Shown one piece after another: positions 36,083 to 47,891 of a stretch of 64,000 nt of DNA; the stretch's first letter is position 1, and every line of letters starts with the position of its first letter. The position numbers and the translations under genes were made by a program. The notes beneath the pieces are model-generated. The model did not search any database. It had not been told where the DNA came from and saw only the letters and a program-made list of their open reading frames with translations. The stretch lies in NCBI RefSeq assembly GCF_030272615.1, contig NC_081415.1:367582667-367646666 (forward strand). Direction: 5' to 3'. The DNA comes from Cryptomeria japonica. Lineage: Eukaryota; Streptophyta; Pinopsida; Cupressales; Cupressaceae.

Positions 36083-37417
36083 TCATGCATAGACATAAGT
36101 GCCCCATGGAGTTGTGAAGGCTGTCTTATATTTTTCAGTTTCTCTAACTTTCACCTGATTGTAACCTGAAAATCCATCCATCATAGACAACAACTCACAC
36201 CCTGTTACCTTCTGCAGCATGTTATCCATATTTGGCAATGGATAGTTATCCTTTAGAGATGATATGTTTAAATTCCTAAAGTCTACACATAATCTAATAT
36301 CCCCATTTTTCTTCCTGACTGGTACCAAGTTAGAAACCCATGTGGAGTATCTGCATGGCTCAATTATTCCTGTGTCTTTCATCTTTATAATTTCTTCCCT
36401 CATTTTTGGTAACAATGTAGGATTAATAGGTCTCTGCTTTTGCCTAAATGGCTTGGCTTCTGGCTTAAGTGGTATCTCATGTTGAAAGAGATCTTCCCTG
36501 TAAGCTTTGAGATCCTCATAAGACCATGCAAACACATGTTTGTATCTTTTTAGCAATATTATCAGTTGTTGCCTCATGGCAGGAGTTAATTTTTTTCCAA
36601 TAAAAACATTCCTGGGGGCTCCTTCATTTCCTAGGTTGATTTGTTCAATATCACTCTCTTTAACAGCTGACCCTTTGGTTTCAATCACATCTTGAGCATT
36701 AAAAGTTCTTTCTAATGCCACTAGGCCTCTTGGTAATTTATTTGACTTCAGTTGTATAATTTCATGTCCAAATAAAGTTTCCTTACCTTCAGTTTTTTCC
36801 ACAAAGTCATTAAAATTTATAGCTTGAGCCTGATAATGATCAACACACTGTAAGAAATTCAGTAGATCTGCATCATCTTGAAACACTTGCCAATTATACA
36901 AGTTGTCAGGAACAGATGGTCTTACTTTCATCTCTACTTCAGATATCCCAGTTAGCGTTATATCATTGCCTTTTAGTGCAATATTTGCTAAAAAATCTGC
37001 CATGATGTTCTTTGATCTATCTATCCAGGTTATCTGAAAAGCATCAAAAAGCTCCATGGTATCCCATACAGCATTCCTGTATTGTTTCAGTCTTAAGTGT
37101 TCCAAGGCATATCTTTCCTTTACTTGTGAGACTATTAGTTCTGAATCACCAAAGACACTTAACAATTTGACTCCATGTTTGACTGCTATGTTAAGACCAG
37201 TGAGTAGAGCTTCATATTCAGCAATGTTATTTGTACATTCAAATAACAACTTGAAAGAATATTTGTAAGTTTCCCCTATGGGTGAAATAAAAAGAATTCC
37301 AGCCCCACTCCCTTCTTTGCTACAAGACCCATCAAAGAACATTTTCCATATCTGACCATCTTTTTCAGTTAGACATGACTCAATGGGCATCCACTCTTGA
37401 AATTTAGGTTTTGTCAA
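36083..37417 (-). pseudogene. RNase H (upstream, aRNH-like) and N-terminal reverse transcriptase
   Basis: The first 140 residues form a complete RNase H-type domain with all four acidic residues in place: 'FFDGS', 'AEYEALL', 'FGDSELI', and 'NIMADFLA'. It resembles the archaeal-like RNase H of Tat elements. A linker of about 130 residues follows, then the reverse transcriptase start: 'ETGIIEP'-like 'DTGIIEP', 'VRKKNGDIRLCVDFRNLN', and 'MMDGFSGYNQ' (first catalytic Asp). The segment ends at TGA 36083-36085, most simply CGA to TGA. An RNase H between protease and reverse transcriptase is not the usual order. Confidence 0.8.
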
Positions 37418-37423
37418 CTGTAC

Positions 37424-38914
37424 CTAGAAGTTGTCCATATCAGTCTGAAAAAAACATACTTGGTTCACTGTTTCTTCCATGTCTTCTATGATATATGTGG
37501 ACCGAGGTTCCCTGTCAATTTTTATTTCCTGTCCATTTATCGGAATTGTAGCATATGACAAATCCAGCTGCACATATCCACCAATCATATTCGACCATTG
37601 TCTAGACAACAACATTCCATAGTTTGGTGGAACATCTACCACCGTGATATCTGTTTTATATGATGCTTCTAGACAGGCTGCTAATCTAAACTCTACATCC
37701 TTCATGATACCAACCACTGGGACTGATCTATTGTCCATGGCATAGCATTTCCCAAAGGTAGTATCAACTTCCAGTCCTAGTTCTTTCATTACCCCAACAG
37801 GCATGACATTTATGGCTGCTCCTGAATCAATCATACAATTCTTTACCCTCTTGTTGTTTATCACCAATGTGAGATAAAATGGGTCTACTTGTGTTGGGTT
37901 TTTAGTTATAATGGACCCTAAGTATATAACTGGAGCCATTTGTTCATGGTCGTCACTTGTTGGAACCTCCTGTTTCTGTTCATTAATCTTCTCTTCTTGG
38001 ACACCTGAAATCATCTCCAAAGTTTTTTCTCTATACTCAGGAAACCTCATTATTTCCATTAATGGAACAGAAACTTTTAATTGTGTTAATGTAGTTGAGA
38101 TATCAAATGAGGTAGAGTGTTGTGATGAAGGGAGTTTTACTGTTTCTTCCTTTCGAACATTAGGACCCTTCTTATTATTCTTTGGTACAACCTCCTTGGA
38201 CATAGCTCCTTTGTTTATTCGCTTGAGTGTCTCATCAGTTTCTTTCATAAAAAGACTAGTAGGTTTACCTTGCTCTGGATTCACTCCCCTATTCCTTAAA
38301 TCATAAGTCCTTTTCTCTTGTGCAACGGCATAGGCTATAATTCTTCTTTTTTCTTCCTCAGTAGGGATTCTGAGCTTAACACTTTCATTTTTGCTGGTGG
38401 TCACAGGCAAGACAGAGCATTTATCAACATTCATGGAATCTGACCTTCCTTCCTGACTAAATGATATCATATTAACAGTTGAATCATCCACATGTTCTTC
38501 ATAGCTATCCTCTTCCTCTTGCAATCCTTTTGCTACTGCACACAAAGAAGAAGCATGTGGCATATTGCAAGCATAACACCACATGTCATCATCTTGAGTA
38601 TAATTTACTGTTCTTTTTAAAGGATCTGGAATTTTTTGATTGTCTCTGTGGTTCCTGTCTACTGGTTTTCCATCCTTCCATGTGGTGTTATAAGGCATGT
38701 CATGTAGTCTAGGTCTCTCAGGACGGTAGTATTGTTGCTTCTCTGTTTTGTTTACTCTTACAGATAAATCCTTCAGGGCATTTAAAACTTTATCAAGCTT
38801 ATCTTCATCTCTATTAGCCTTGGGTGCTCTAGGATTGTATAACCTTGCATCCTCTCTCTTTCCTATTTTACCAGTAGCCTTTCTGTTGTTTTCTATAACA
38901 ATGGCATCTTTCAT
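37424..38914 (-). pseudogene. gag zinc knuckle and aspartic protease of the Tat-like element
   Basis: In frame with gag. The knuckle is 'CYACNMPHASSLC', a C-X2-C-X3-H-X4-C form, one residue shorter than the usual CCHC spacing. The protease has the active site 'MIDSGAAINVMP' and the later 'MLLSRQW'. The segment ends with TAG at 37424-37426, after which the same frame continues through 'VQLTKPKF'. A linker rich in Lys/Glu separates the knuckle from the protease. Confidence 0.8.
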
Positions 38915-38920
38915 AACATC

Positions 38921-40216
38921 CTAGAGGTCTCTAGGATTTCTGGTTCTTAGCTCATAGTTTGTTTTACTATCATAAGCATTGATATAATACAGAATGCTCA
39001 CCTCAGGTACTGGTTTCATCATGTTGGGGATTTTGTTTAAAACCCTGTTAAATCTTTTGTTAAAATCTATCACTGATTCATTTTTCTCTTTCTTTATGCT
39101 AATGATTTCGTGCAAAGCAAACTCAGGGCTGTTATGGTCTCCATACTGCTCAAGGAACAAATCTTTGAATCCTGCAAGATCTCTAATGGATGCGTTAGGC
39201 AACGTCCTAAACCAATCTCTTGCATCCTCTATTAATGATTGCATAAACAACCTGATCTTGACATCTTCATATGGTAACCCAAAATCCTCAATTACTGTGT
39301 CAAAGGCTTTACAATGAGCCTCACCTGAAACTGCATTACTTCCTGTGAACCTTGGTATCGCTGTCCTGATTTCACTTGGGATAGGATATGGGTATACTAT
39401 CATTCCTGAAAAATCAAACTGCCTCATTTGCTCCATATTTATCAGCCCATGCCCTCCATGAGGATTCCCAAAGTTTTGGTTCACATTACCATACAAGGGT
39501 ATTTGGTTTTGATAAGGAAGAGGGTATTGATTCTGGTGTTGATATTGAAACTGATTAGGGGGTGGATGTTGGTTATAAAATTGACCAGGGGGTGGGTACT
39601 GATTAGGAGGAATGAAGCCTGTATGTGAGTTTTGCTGGACTGGTGGTGCACTTGATTGCACATGATCATCCCTCCTGTTACCAAACAAGGGATTCTCATA
39701 AGCTTTGAAATCATTACCTTTTGTTTTACCCACTCCTTGAGCATATGTTTTCTTGTAGTTGTTTACATCTTTAAAGTCATCCTCACCAACATTTATGCCC
39801 AACTTGACACACAGCTCCAAACATTCCTGAGTCCTTCCTGAATCTCTCATCTCAGCAGCTGCCTCCATCATTTGTCTAGTTAAATCTGTGAATCTATTTG
39901 CAGGGTCTGCCATACTTGATCCTGATGGAGGTGGTGTGTATTGTCTGGACCGTGCTTCATGATTTTCAAAACCAGGGGGAATTTGGCATCGCCCCTTTTG
40001 AGCTTTATATGCTGCAACCAAATCTTCATTCACCGGGCTTGAAGTTGTTGTTCTATCTTGTTCTTTTAAGGGCAAATGTTGGCTACTTTCATGTTTATAC
40101 TGGTTGTATCTTTCTCTCATGGAATCATTCATTGGTTCTTTATTTTTGTTCCTTCGTTGAGAGAAATCTAATTGGGATAAAGGTTGTCCTTTTGTGACCG
40201 ATCTTGTCCCGTGCAT
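38921..40216 (-). pseudogene. gag (N-terminal part) of the Tat-like element
   Basis: An open frame of 431 codons starts about 95 bp downstream of the primer site. It has a Gln/Pro/Asn-rich middle, then the Retrotrans_gag core: 'DWFRTLPNASI', 'FLEQYG', and 'ESVIDFNKRFNRVLNKIP'. It ends at TAG 38921-38923, and the frame continues without shift into the next segment. Since the zinc knuckle lies beyond this stop, the TAG looks like a disabling CAG-to-TAG change rather than a regulated gag/pol boundary. Confidence 0.8.
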
Positions 40217-40311
40217 TGATGTTCTTATTTCAGAGTCGCCACCTCTTTCCTAGAGGATATGTGTTATTTTTTCTTCTGAGTTCTCTCCCACAGCAGAGTC
40301 TTAATAATTTT

Positions 40312-40329
40312 TCCCCAGCAGAGTCGCCA
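40312..40329 (-). promoter_or_regulatory. Primer-binding site, tRNA-Arg type
   Basis: The minus-strand sequence TGGCGACTCTGCTGGGGA starts three bases after the 5' LTR. This is the form of primer site I associate with Tat/Ogre elements, where it pairs with the 3' end of a tRNA-Arg. The tRNA identity is from memory of the lineage. Confidence 0.7.
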
Positions 40330-41195
40330 ATCTATTGGGTCTCAAATCAACAGATTGGATAGGTTCTAAGGAAATGCCAACTCCTATGATCAAACCCTCC
40401 AATTGACTTGGCCAACATATAGAGTGAACCTGTTTGGTTGCTAACTCTCTCACTTTAGGCTCTGCAGGACCTAGGCGGGTGTACCTATTCACTGAATGTC
40501 TCCAATAACCAACGCTTTTTATAGCAGATGTATTATCCTAATCTGATATCTCCTGATCTTTGAAATGGCATGAGTTCCTTGAATGGAGATATAGCAGATG
40601 AGTTCAAGATTGTTGTTGTAGAAGCTATTCGATCTATGTTTCCTAACTACTTCTGCTTGCTTTTTTTTTTAAATAACAAATGGTGAAATATAATGATGAG
40701 TGTAATCTGTTTTGACCAGTGCCTTCTTTACTGTTTGGGCTATAGAGTCTTTGCACTTTCTTCAGGACTTATTATGCGAGCCTGTGAGACAGTTTTTTAA
40801 TCCACCCTTTTGTAGACCTGTCGGTTATTATTTCTTTTGAGATCAACCTGAATGCTTATATCATGTGTTGATTGAATGAATTTTAACCCTACCTTTAAGG
40901 GACCAATCAATGAAGTACTGCAAGGAACAATTACAATTCGCAAGCAAAACTTTTGTTTCAACGTTATAACACGAAGCACAGATTTGATTTCAAGAATATG
41001 AATAACCTTATCACTTTAGATAATATCACAGACGATTGCCAAGACAAAGTGAAATAATCCACAACACATATGCAAAGAAAAGCAATAGTTCATAGCATGT
41101 ATTCCATTGAATTTTTTTTAAAACTTATAGGCTGTCATACATCGCCATTTTCTTCTTATCCCTTATTTTATCTCTCTACATTACAAAAATCATTC

Positions 41196-41209
41196 TCATA
41201 TATATATGA
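41196..41209 (-). promoter_or_regulatory. Probable LTR TATA box driving gag-pol (5' LTR)
   Basis: It is identical to the stretch at 29609-29622. In the 5' LTR it would start the genomic RNA, leaving the upstream U3 ORF out of that transcript's 5' end. Confidence 0.4.
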
Positions 41210-41250
41210 GGATGAAGGCCTTTCACGAAGAGACACGACTTTTAAAAATA

Positions 41251-44200
41251 CTAGTCGTTAACTTGAGTGTTTCTAAACTAAAGCAAAAAGAGATTTAGAA
41301 GTCCTAGATGATGAATATAGTCGTCGTCTCTGAAGGTTTTGATTCGAGGAGTTTGTTTTTTCATTTCATCTCCCAGCGACAAATATTTGAATATTATCTG
41401 ATTGACAGTAGGGGCCATATCTTTACTTCGATCTATCTCTGATAAGGCCCAATCCTTGACGCTGGTAAGCTCTTTTCGCAAATCCTCCAAAGATATCACT
41501 TCTCCTTCTTTGTAGACGGAGGGCATTCCAACAGGTTTCTCATCATCTAATTCTTTTAAGTCTCTTCTCAGCGTATCTTCAAGTTTGACATGATTTTCCA
41601 TATACGCATTCCCCTCGGCCTTTTCCTCTGGTGTCATGGTATCGACATTGTTTAGTACTTCATGTAGTCATGCTTTTAACCTCTCATGCTCTGTTAACGC
41701 TTTTATCATTCCATTGTATACTTTCCAATACGGTTCAACCTGTAAGAGCATGGTGTTAAACCAATGTCCGATGATATCATTGACCAATTAGTTCATCTTT
41801 TGTTGGACACTGTCTGCGCATTTATTTGCCTTTTCTGCTTGATACTTCCAGTACAGAGCATCAGAGACATCGTCCAAGCTACGTCCCGCGGGGTATGAGG
41901 TGTACTCGCTGATAGGAGTCCCCGTCTCTAGTTGCAATACTTTTGCCTGCAGCTTCTAATTTTCCTCCTTAGATTTTTCATACAGTCCCTTATATGTGAC
42001 GTTCTCTCTGATCAAAAACTCTTTCTGGTCTAGGTTCAATCTTGCAACATCCAAGTTGAGCTTTGCAGTGACCCTAGGATCAGTTTTTCCAACCTGATGA
42101 ACCATGAGGTGTCCAAAAGTTTCTTCAATGTCTACAATGATAGGTCTCTTCCCCTTTGGATATAGTGCCCACTGTAGGAGAGCTTTTTTGTCTGGATCAT
42201 ATCCAGAGCCTAGGAACAATTTATCTACCTCCTGGGGCAACACCTGTTGATTCAAATCTTGTCTCTTCAGGAAGCCATCAAATAAGAGTGCTGAGTTAAT
42301 ATCCCAACCGGAGAAGATGATTACACCGGCCTCTTTTAATAGTTTCCTTCCTTTCTCAGGAGTCATGTCTTTCATGAGGACATCAATTTCATCCTGTAAT
42401 CTCTTCATCTGTTCCTCCTCTGGTTTTCCAGCCATGCTTCGTTTTACATGAGCTCCTTTGTATTGGTACAAAAATGAGAGGAACTCTATAGAAGAGGCAA
42501 ATCCATCATCAGCAACGAAGTCTTCATGCTCGGTCATTCTGATATCAACAACATCCTTGATGTTAATCTCGCCAGTGTCCATATTCATTTCTGCTTCAAA
42601 ACCAGGGGGATAATCTTCCCTAGGAGAATCAGGTGGGATACTACTGGCAGTCGACTTTGGTGACATGTGAGCTAGGGGCTGACTGTCCTTCTCAGTATTA
42701 ATAAAATGAAGGAATTGTGAAGGCACTCTGTGCATAATTTCTGCTTCATGTTGAAGCAACCTTTTAGCTACTTCCAGAGGATCTTGGAGATTTCCAATTA
42801 GGTCTCCATCTATCATTCCCCTTGCCCTTTTCCATTTGTAGGCCTCCCAAACCAACTCACTCTTTCCTTTTAAAGCTTTGGCCTCCTCTCATTCAAGGTT
42901 CTTGATTAGGTCATCTGGCATTTTGGCCACATGTATTCCAGCTTTGAGTTTTTGTGAGGCTCTGGCGGCTCTTATATATCCTTCAGGATCAAAATTCTCC
43001 CTAGGCTCACCCAGAGTCATACCATAATAGTCTAATTTATTCTGAAGTAAATGATAACTTTTTGAACTTTTGACAATGAAATCAGAAAAAACTAATAAAC
43101 CTGGAACAATAGATTGTTTACCGAAATCAGTTAAGTGTTTAGCACTGGCAATAGACAATTGCCTTATAATCTCCAAGCTAGCCACTCTGTTTGGTACCGT
43201 AATTGGAAGCATATGGGGTTGCCCTTCATATCCAAATACCCTTATTTCTGTGTGATTGTCATAGCAATACCAATCACCCCAATTATGTTCAATCTGTGAC
43301 TCTGGAGAGAAGTCCTTTGGTCTGAGAAATCTCTTGATTTCAGGAGACAAAGTGTAATCCCTGTGTTGCCCAAAAGCTGCACTGAGAGGTTTCACAAAGT
43401 ATTCTTGAAAATGCCAATATTGGTTATTCATGAACCTCTGGTCCCATGCTGATACCCATAACTGAACCGGCTTCTTCAGACCATTTTTATCATAAGATCT
43501 AATGCTGAACTCATCTGACCAGAAGTTAATTTCTTGTCCACAATAAAGAAGGATATGCATTAACATGGAGTATAATGAAAAATGAACATTCACAAGGTCT
43601 CCTTTCAATTTCTCCAGCCCATGATTCAAGGCATCTGCAACATAAGTGGCAAAATCAAATGACCTAGGGTCTTTTGATTGCAAATCGGCACACAGAACCA
43701 TAACCCCAATATCCATGAGTGGATGAGCCTCTAGGCCTAGTACTTGGGCTGCAGCATAATATGTATACTTGAAATATGGATGGAAGTGGTTGACATCAAA
43801 CGGCACCTTGTCATCTTTGCCGAACTGAACAAATGACCCACCCACTTTTGGCCTGTGAACAGGTAGTCTCCAAGTCCTGTAGATATTTTCCAAACTAAAG
43901 AATTCTTGTGAAAGTTTCTTCATATCGATACTCTCCTCTACTTCCCAGTCCAAATCAAAAACCATATCAATAGTCTGTTTGTTAATTACTACTAATGTAT
44001 TCCCTCCGTAATCACATATGGTTTTGGTTCTTGGGTTGTAGAAATCTACCAGAGCTTTCATTAATTCTACATCTACAAACACATTTGGGACTACTAATTT
44101 GCCTAAGTTCTTCTTCCATAGATTGCTTATGGGTTCAGGTGCATCTCTTCTTTTGTAACCAAACAAGAATAACTCATGCCCTCTTATCTCAGTCCAAATG

Positions 44201-44400
44201 TCTCCTAGATTTTCAGATCTGTCCTCTAATCCTTCTTCTTCACTTTTAATCTTCTTGGACCTTACACTAGACGATGGACACTGGTCTAACAAATCCTGAG
44301 TCAGAGCTCTCCCTTCTTTCTTCTGTCTCTTGGGCTTCTCTTCAGGGTTCAGCTCTTTTCCTTTCCTACTCTTTTTAGAAGAAGAAGACGAAGGTTCCAT
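41251..44400 (-). pseudogene. F1-family ORF inside the 5' LTR (about 1049 codons)
   Basis: This is the same ORF as in the 3' LTR. Copy-specific stops lie at codons 504 (CGA to TGA), 815 (CAG to TAG), 871 (AAA to TAA) and 1041, plus the shared TGA at codon 911. The first 503 codons are open here, covering the stretch broken twice in the other copy, so the two copies together show that a long protein was encoded at least to codon 910. Its transcription would need a promoter in the upstream part of U3, where the motif array lies. Confidence 0.75.
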
Positions 44401-44696
44401 AATCACAGTAAAAAAGAGGGACAACACTTACTTGGTGGAATGCTCAATTCTTCTGGTTATCGTTCGCAAGTCTCCGCAAGTTCTTCGCAGTTTCCAAACT
44501 TTTAGCATCGATCTGGTTCTTACAAAAATTCACTCAGTTCAACTGTAATCATATGGGCAACTTGTGCACAGTTAATGTTCTGCATCTATAACGGCTACTC
44601 AAGTGTTTAAACTTTATTGCAGATGTGACACTCTTCAACTGGGCCTTTAACTCTTTCGCGGGAAGTACAGTTCGCTCAAAATGCTCATATCTCAAG

Positions 44697-45247
44697 TTAT
44701 CGATGAAACCCTTGTCTTCGGCCGAGTGTTTAAATCTTCCATCGAAAGCTCATTTTCTTCGATACTATTGTTTCGGTGAAAAAGCTTATGTCAAGAAGCC
44801 GCTTTTAAGACTCATCGAAATCACTCTTTCATCGATAGTCCCCTTTTTCGATAAGTCACATGTAATCTCCATCGAAATCATTCTTTTCGGTGAGTTTCTT
44901 TCTTCGGTGAAGGCCCATGTATGTTCATCGATATCCTCTTTTGATCGATATCTCTTTATCGATGAAACAATTTTGCCTTTGCTCGACGTCATGTTCATCG
45001 ATGAAAACTTGTATTTCGATGAATGCCTTCTGAGTTTCTTCAGTAATGATATTTCTTCGAAATCACCTTTTTGCCTTTTCGCCTTTTGTTTTCACTTTTT
45101 CGATGAAACTTAGAGTATCGATGAGTGGTTTTCTACGTTCATCGAAGGTAACCTTTTGCCGAAATACCTTTGCTTAGTGCTTGTGTTGATGAAAACACTC
45201 TTTCGATGAAACTTTCTTTGCAGTACTCGATACAATTTGCTAGTCGA
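44697..45247 (-). repeat. CGATGAA/CGAAA motif array in U3 (5' LTR)
   Basis: This is the counterpart of 33110-33660 with a few substitutions. Several motifs intact here (for example TATCGATGAG near 45116 and TTCATCGAAGG near 45138) are mutated in the other copy, and vice versa. Confidence 0.65.
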
Positions 45248-45324
45248 AATATCCATTAGTCTTCATGCTTATGGAAACACACATTTTTTTTATATATTTT
45301 TATTTTCAAATATAGTGCTCAACA

Positions 45325-45329
45325 TAAAG
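45325..45329. repeat. Target-site duplication TAAAG (right)
   Basis: TAAAG directly follows the LTR end CTCAACA and is continuous with CTAAAGAATATG of the tandem unit. Confidence 0.9.
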
Positions 45330-46651
45330 CTAAAGAATATGCATGTTGTTTTAAATACCAAGTACAGTGAATTATTTGTTGAGAACATTACATTGAAAGA
45401 GAAAATAAAGAAGATGGTAGCTAACTCTTCTGGAGGAATTAGTCTCGAGGAGCTTGAGAAGATAAACAAAAATATGCAAAGGGTCAAAGATGAAGCTATA
45501 AGCAATTATTTTAAAATTAGGAAAGATTCAATTTTTAGAATTTCAAATAAAATCATTGATAAATTGGATGAAGTCCACACTTTATATTCTTTGACATCCA
45601 AGCTCCTGAGTCAGCTTAATGAATTCATTGCATTCTTTCAACCAAGCAGAGCTACGTGGTTGTTAAAGGGTCAAACCTTGAAGGTGATGGACTTGAAAAG
45701 CACTAAGTGGGGGGGGGGGGTGAATCAGTGACACCAAAACAAACACAACTTCAAACACTAACCAGTAGATGAAGTTAACCAAACATTTAAACAAAATACA
45801 TGCTATCCAAAATAAAATAACAACATCCACATAAAGTAGAACATCCACCATAACACAAGTGTTTATACGTGGAAAACCCAAATAGGTAAAAACCACAGTG
45901 AGATGGAACTCACAAGTTAACTATCTGCAATAATAGATAACTGACCGGTTAAGGTCTTAAAAAGTGCTCTGCTAGGAGTGAATCTTGTTAGAGATCCCAA
46001 GCTTGATTAGAAGCTTATACCCTATTAAGAGTACTACCCTGTTAGGAGTAAACTCGTTGGAGGATTTGAGAATCCAAACTAATGGATCACCTTGTTAGAG
46101 GATTTGTACAATGAAGCAAGTTAGAGCTTACCTGGTTAGGGGATTTGATTATGTTGTAATGATTAGAAAATAACAAGAAAGGTTTGATCTATTTCGAGTA
46201 GCACAAGACTTGCTTGACCAAATCATTTTGAGTACATTCAATACTGCTCTTCACCTTAACACTTATCGCTCTTCAACAAAATCTTTTTCTCTTTATGCAT
46301 ATCAGTATTTGCATAAAATCCTCTACTATATCAGTTCTCTCTCTTAAAATGATTCACTAAGATTTCTTTAAATAGACATACAAATCTTATGTCGGTCATA
46401 GGAAATCAAAACACAATTTCCTAGGTGTAACTCATCATAAAAATGACCATCAAGAAAACGGTGTTCGTAACTCATCACAAAATCAGATACCAATTAGAAC
46501 AGTCAATACCGGTTGGAACAAAACATGTGAACCATTGTCCTGGAATCTTCCATTTGACCTTCATCCCCATTCTCATATTCATTTTGATATTAACTTAATG
46601 TAACCAAAATTTATCTCTTAAGCACATACCAGTTGACACAGAGTACTGGTG

Positions 46652-47355
46652 CTCCTTGTCCTGGGGTGGAATTTTGAGATAATTTTCTTGTTAGATCACA
46701 TCATGCGGCAGAAGGACCCCAATTTTTCTAGAGAGTTTTGAGATCATTTCTCCAATGTAAATATAAGTTCAAAAGCTTTTGCTTTATGGTCAAAGGCCCC
46801 TAGCACTAAAAATCCCATGGTTTTGCAAGGGATTCAACAAAAAATAGGGGGTGTTGTTGTAAGGACCTTACAAGACACTACTACTTCATAGGTTGTAGCG
46901 ATTTCCAACCATGCAGTCCAATTTGCTCAGTTGACAGTAGATGATTTAGAGAAAAATAATATAAAGCTAAAGAATATGCATGTTGTTTTAAATACCAAGT
47001 ATAGTGAATTATTTGTTGAGAACATTGCATTGAAAGAGCAAATAAAGAAGATGGCAGCTGACTCTTCTGAAGGAATTAGACCTAAGGAGCTTGAGAAGAT
47101 AAACAAAAATATGCAAAGGGTCAAAGATGAAGCTATAAGCAATTATTTTAAAATTAGGAAAGATTCAATTTTCAGAATTTCAAATAAAATCATTGATAAA
47201 TTGGATGAAGTCTACACTTTATATTCTTTGACATCCAAGCTCCTGAGTCAGCTGGATGATTTCATTGCATTCTTTCAACCAATCAGAGCTATGTGGCTGC
47301 TATAGGGTCAAACCTTGAAGGTGATGGAATTGAAAAGCACTGAGGGAGGGGGGGT
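46652..47355 (+). repeat. Tandem unit 5, truncated in its LTR part
   Basis: The F1 part is complete (46652-47321), but only about 33 bp of LTR (47322-47354) remain before a jump, at a G-run, into antisense gag sequence. The junction looks like a deletion that removed most of one LTR and part of the adjoining internal region. Confidence 0.7.
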
Positions 47356-47829
47356 GTGAATTTGTCCGATTTCTCATTGACTTCAGTAAGATTTTTGACA
47401 AGATCTTCATTATGCTTAGACAGGTTCTCTTTTAGAGATGATGCCAACTCAAGGTCTAGCTTTAGGTTCTCCTTTTCTTCTATTTCAGCAATCAAATCCC
47501 CATGTATAGTGTCTTTCTATCATTTGATCTTTTACCTTGATAAGATCTTCAGCAACTCTTCTGGCTTCTAGTTCCTAACTCATGCGGATAGTGAGACCTT
47601 CTAGCTCTCTTCTTAGATTCAGTTTTTCATCATTCACCTTTTCAACTTCATCAGCTAAAGCTTCAATATTGGCTTCATCTGAAGAACTATTATCAGATAT
47701 TTCTAGCAGTTTTTCAGATGTCTCTCTCCTTTTGACTTGAGAAACTTTTAGTTTGCCCCTAAGGGATTCAATTTCATTTCTGCTAGCTTCTAGCTCTCTA
47801 ACGATCTCGAGGTAGCTTCTGTCCCCCAT
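47356..47829 (-). pseudogene. Second gag copy of element B, 5' part only
   Basis: The ATG at 47829 opens the same MGDRSYL... coiled-coil start as at 54144, with the same stop after 'TIR(M/I)S' and the same frame change. It is cut at 47356 by fusion to the 33-bp LTR remnant. Confidence 0.7.
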
Positions 47830-47891
47830 GGTAGTTTCAAGATTCCCTTCTAAGTGGTTAGGATTCAAAGAAGTTAGGTTGTGATACCAAT

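Larger units (their letters stand above)
28746..45324 (-). mobile_element. Tat-like Ty3/gypsy retrotransposon with 5-kb LTRs (16,579 bp)
   Basis: It is flanked by the 5-bp direct repeat TAAAG (28741-28745 and 45325-45329), with two 4992-bp LTRs, a tRNA-Arg-type primer site and a gag-pol frame of about 2,115 codons read on the minus strand. Domain order is gag, protease, RNase H (aRNH-like), reverse transcriptase, degenerate RNase H, integrase. Each LTR carries its own ORF of about 1049 codons. The LTRs differ at roughly 1-1.5% of positions by eye, mostly transitions, with equal length. It inserted in tandem unit 4. All ORFs carry stops, so it is now inactive. The dual RNase H and tRNA-Arg primer place it with the Tat/Ogre group. 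Confidence 0.9.
40333..45324 (-). repeat. 5' LTR of the Tat-like element (4992 bp)
   Basis: It is collinear with 28746-33737 (constant offset 11,587) and has no net length difference. The far end begins TATTGGGTCTC on the plus strand where the other LTR has TGTTGGG, one mutated terminal base. It is followed by the primer site at 40312-40329. Confidence 0.9.
28431..46651 (+). repeat. Tandem unit 4, split by the Tat-like element
   Basis: The two halves, 28431-28745 and 45330-46651, rejoin into a unit of about 1637 bp once the 16.6-kb insertion and one copy of TAAAG are removed. The LTR piece starts at 45685. The insertion therefore followed the tandem amplification. Confidence 0.8.
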
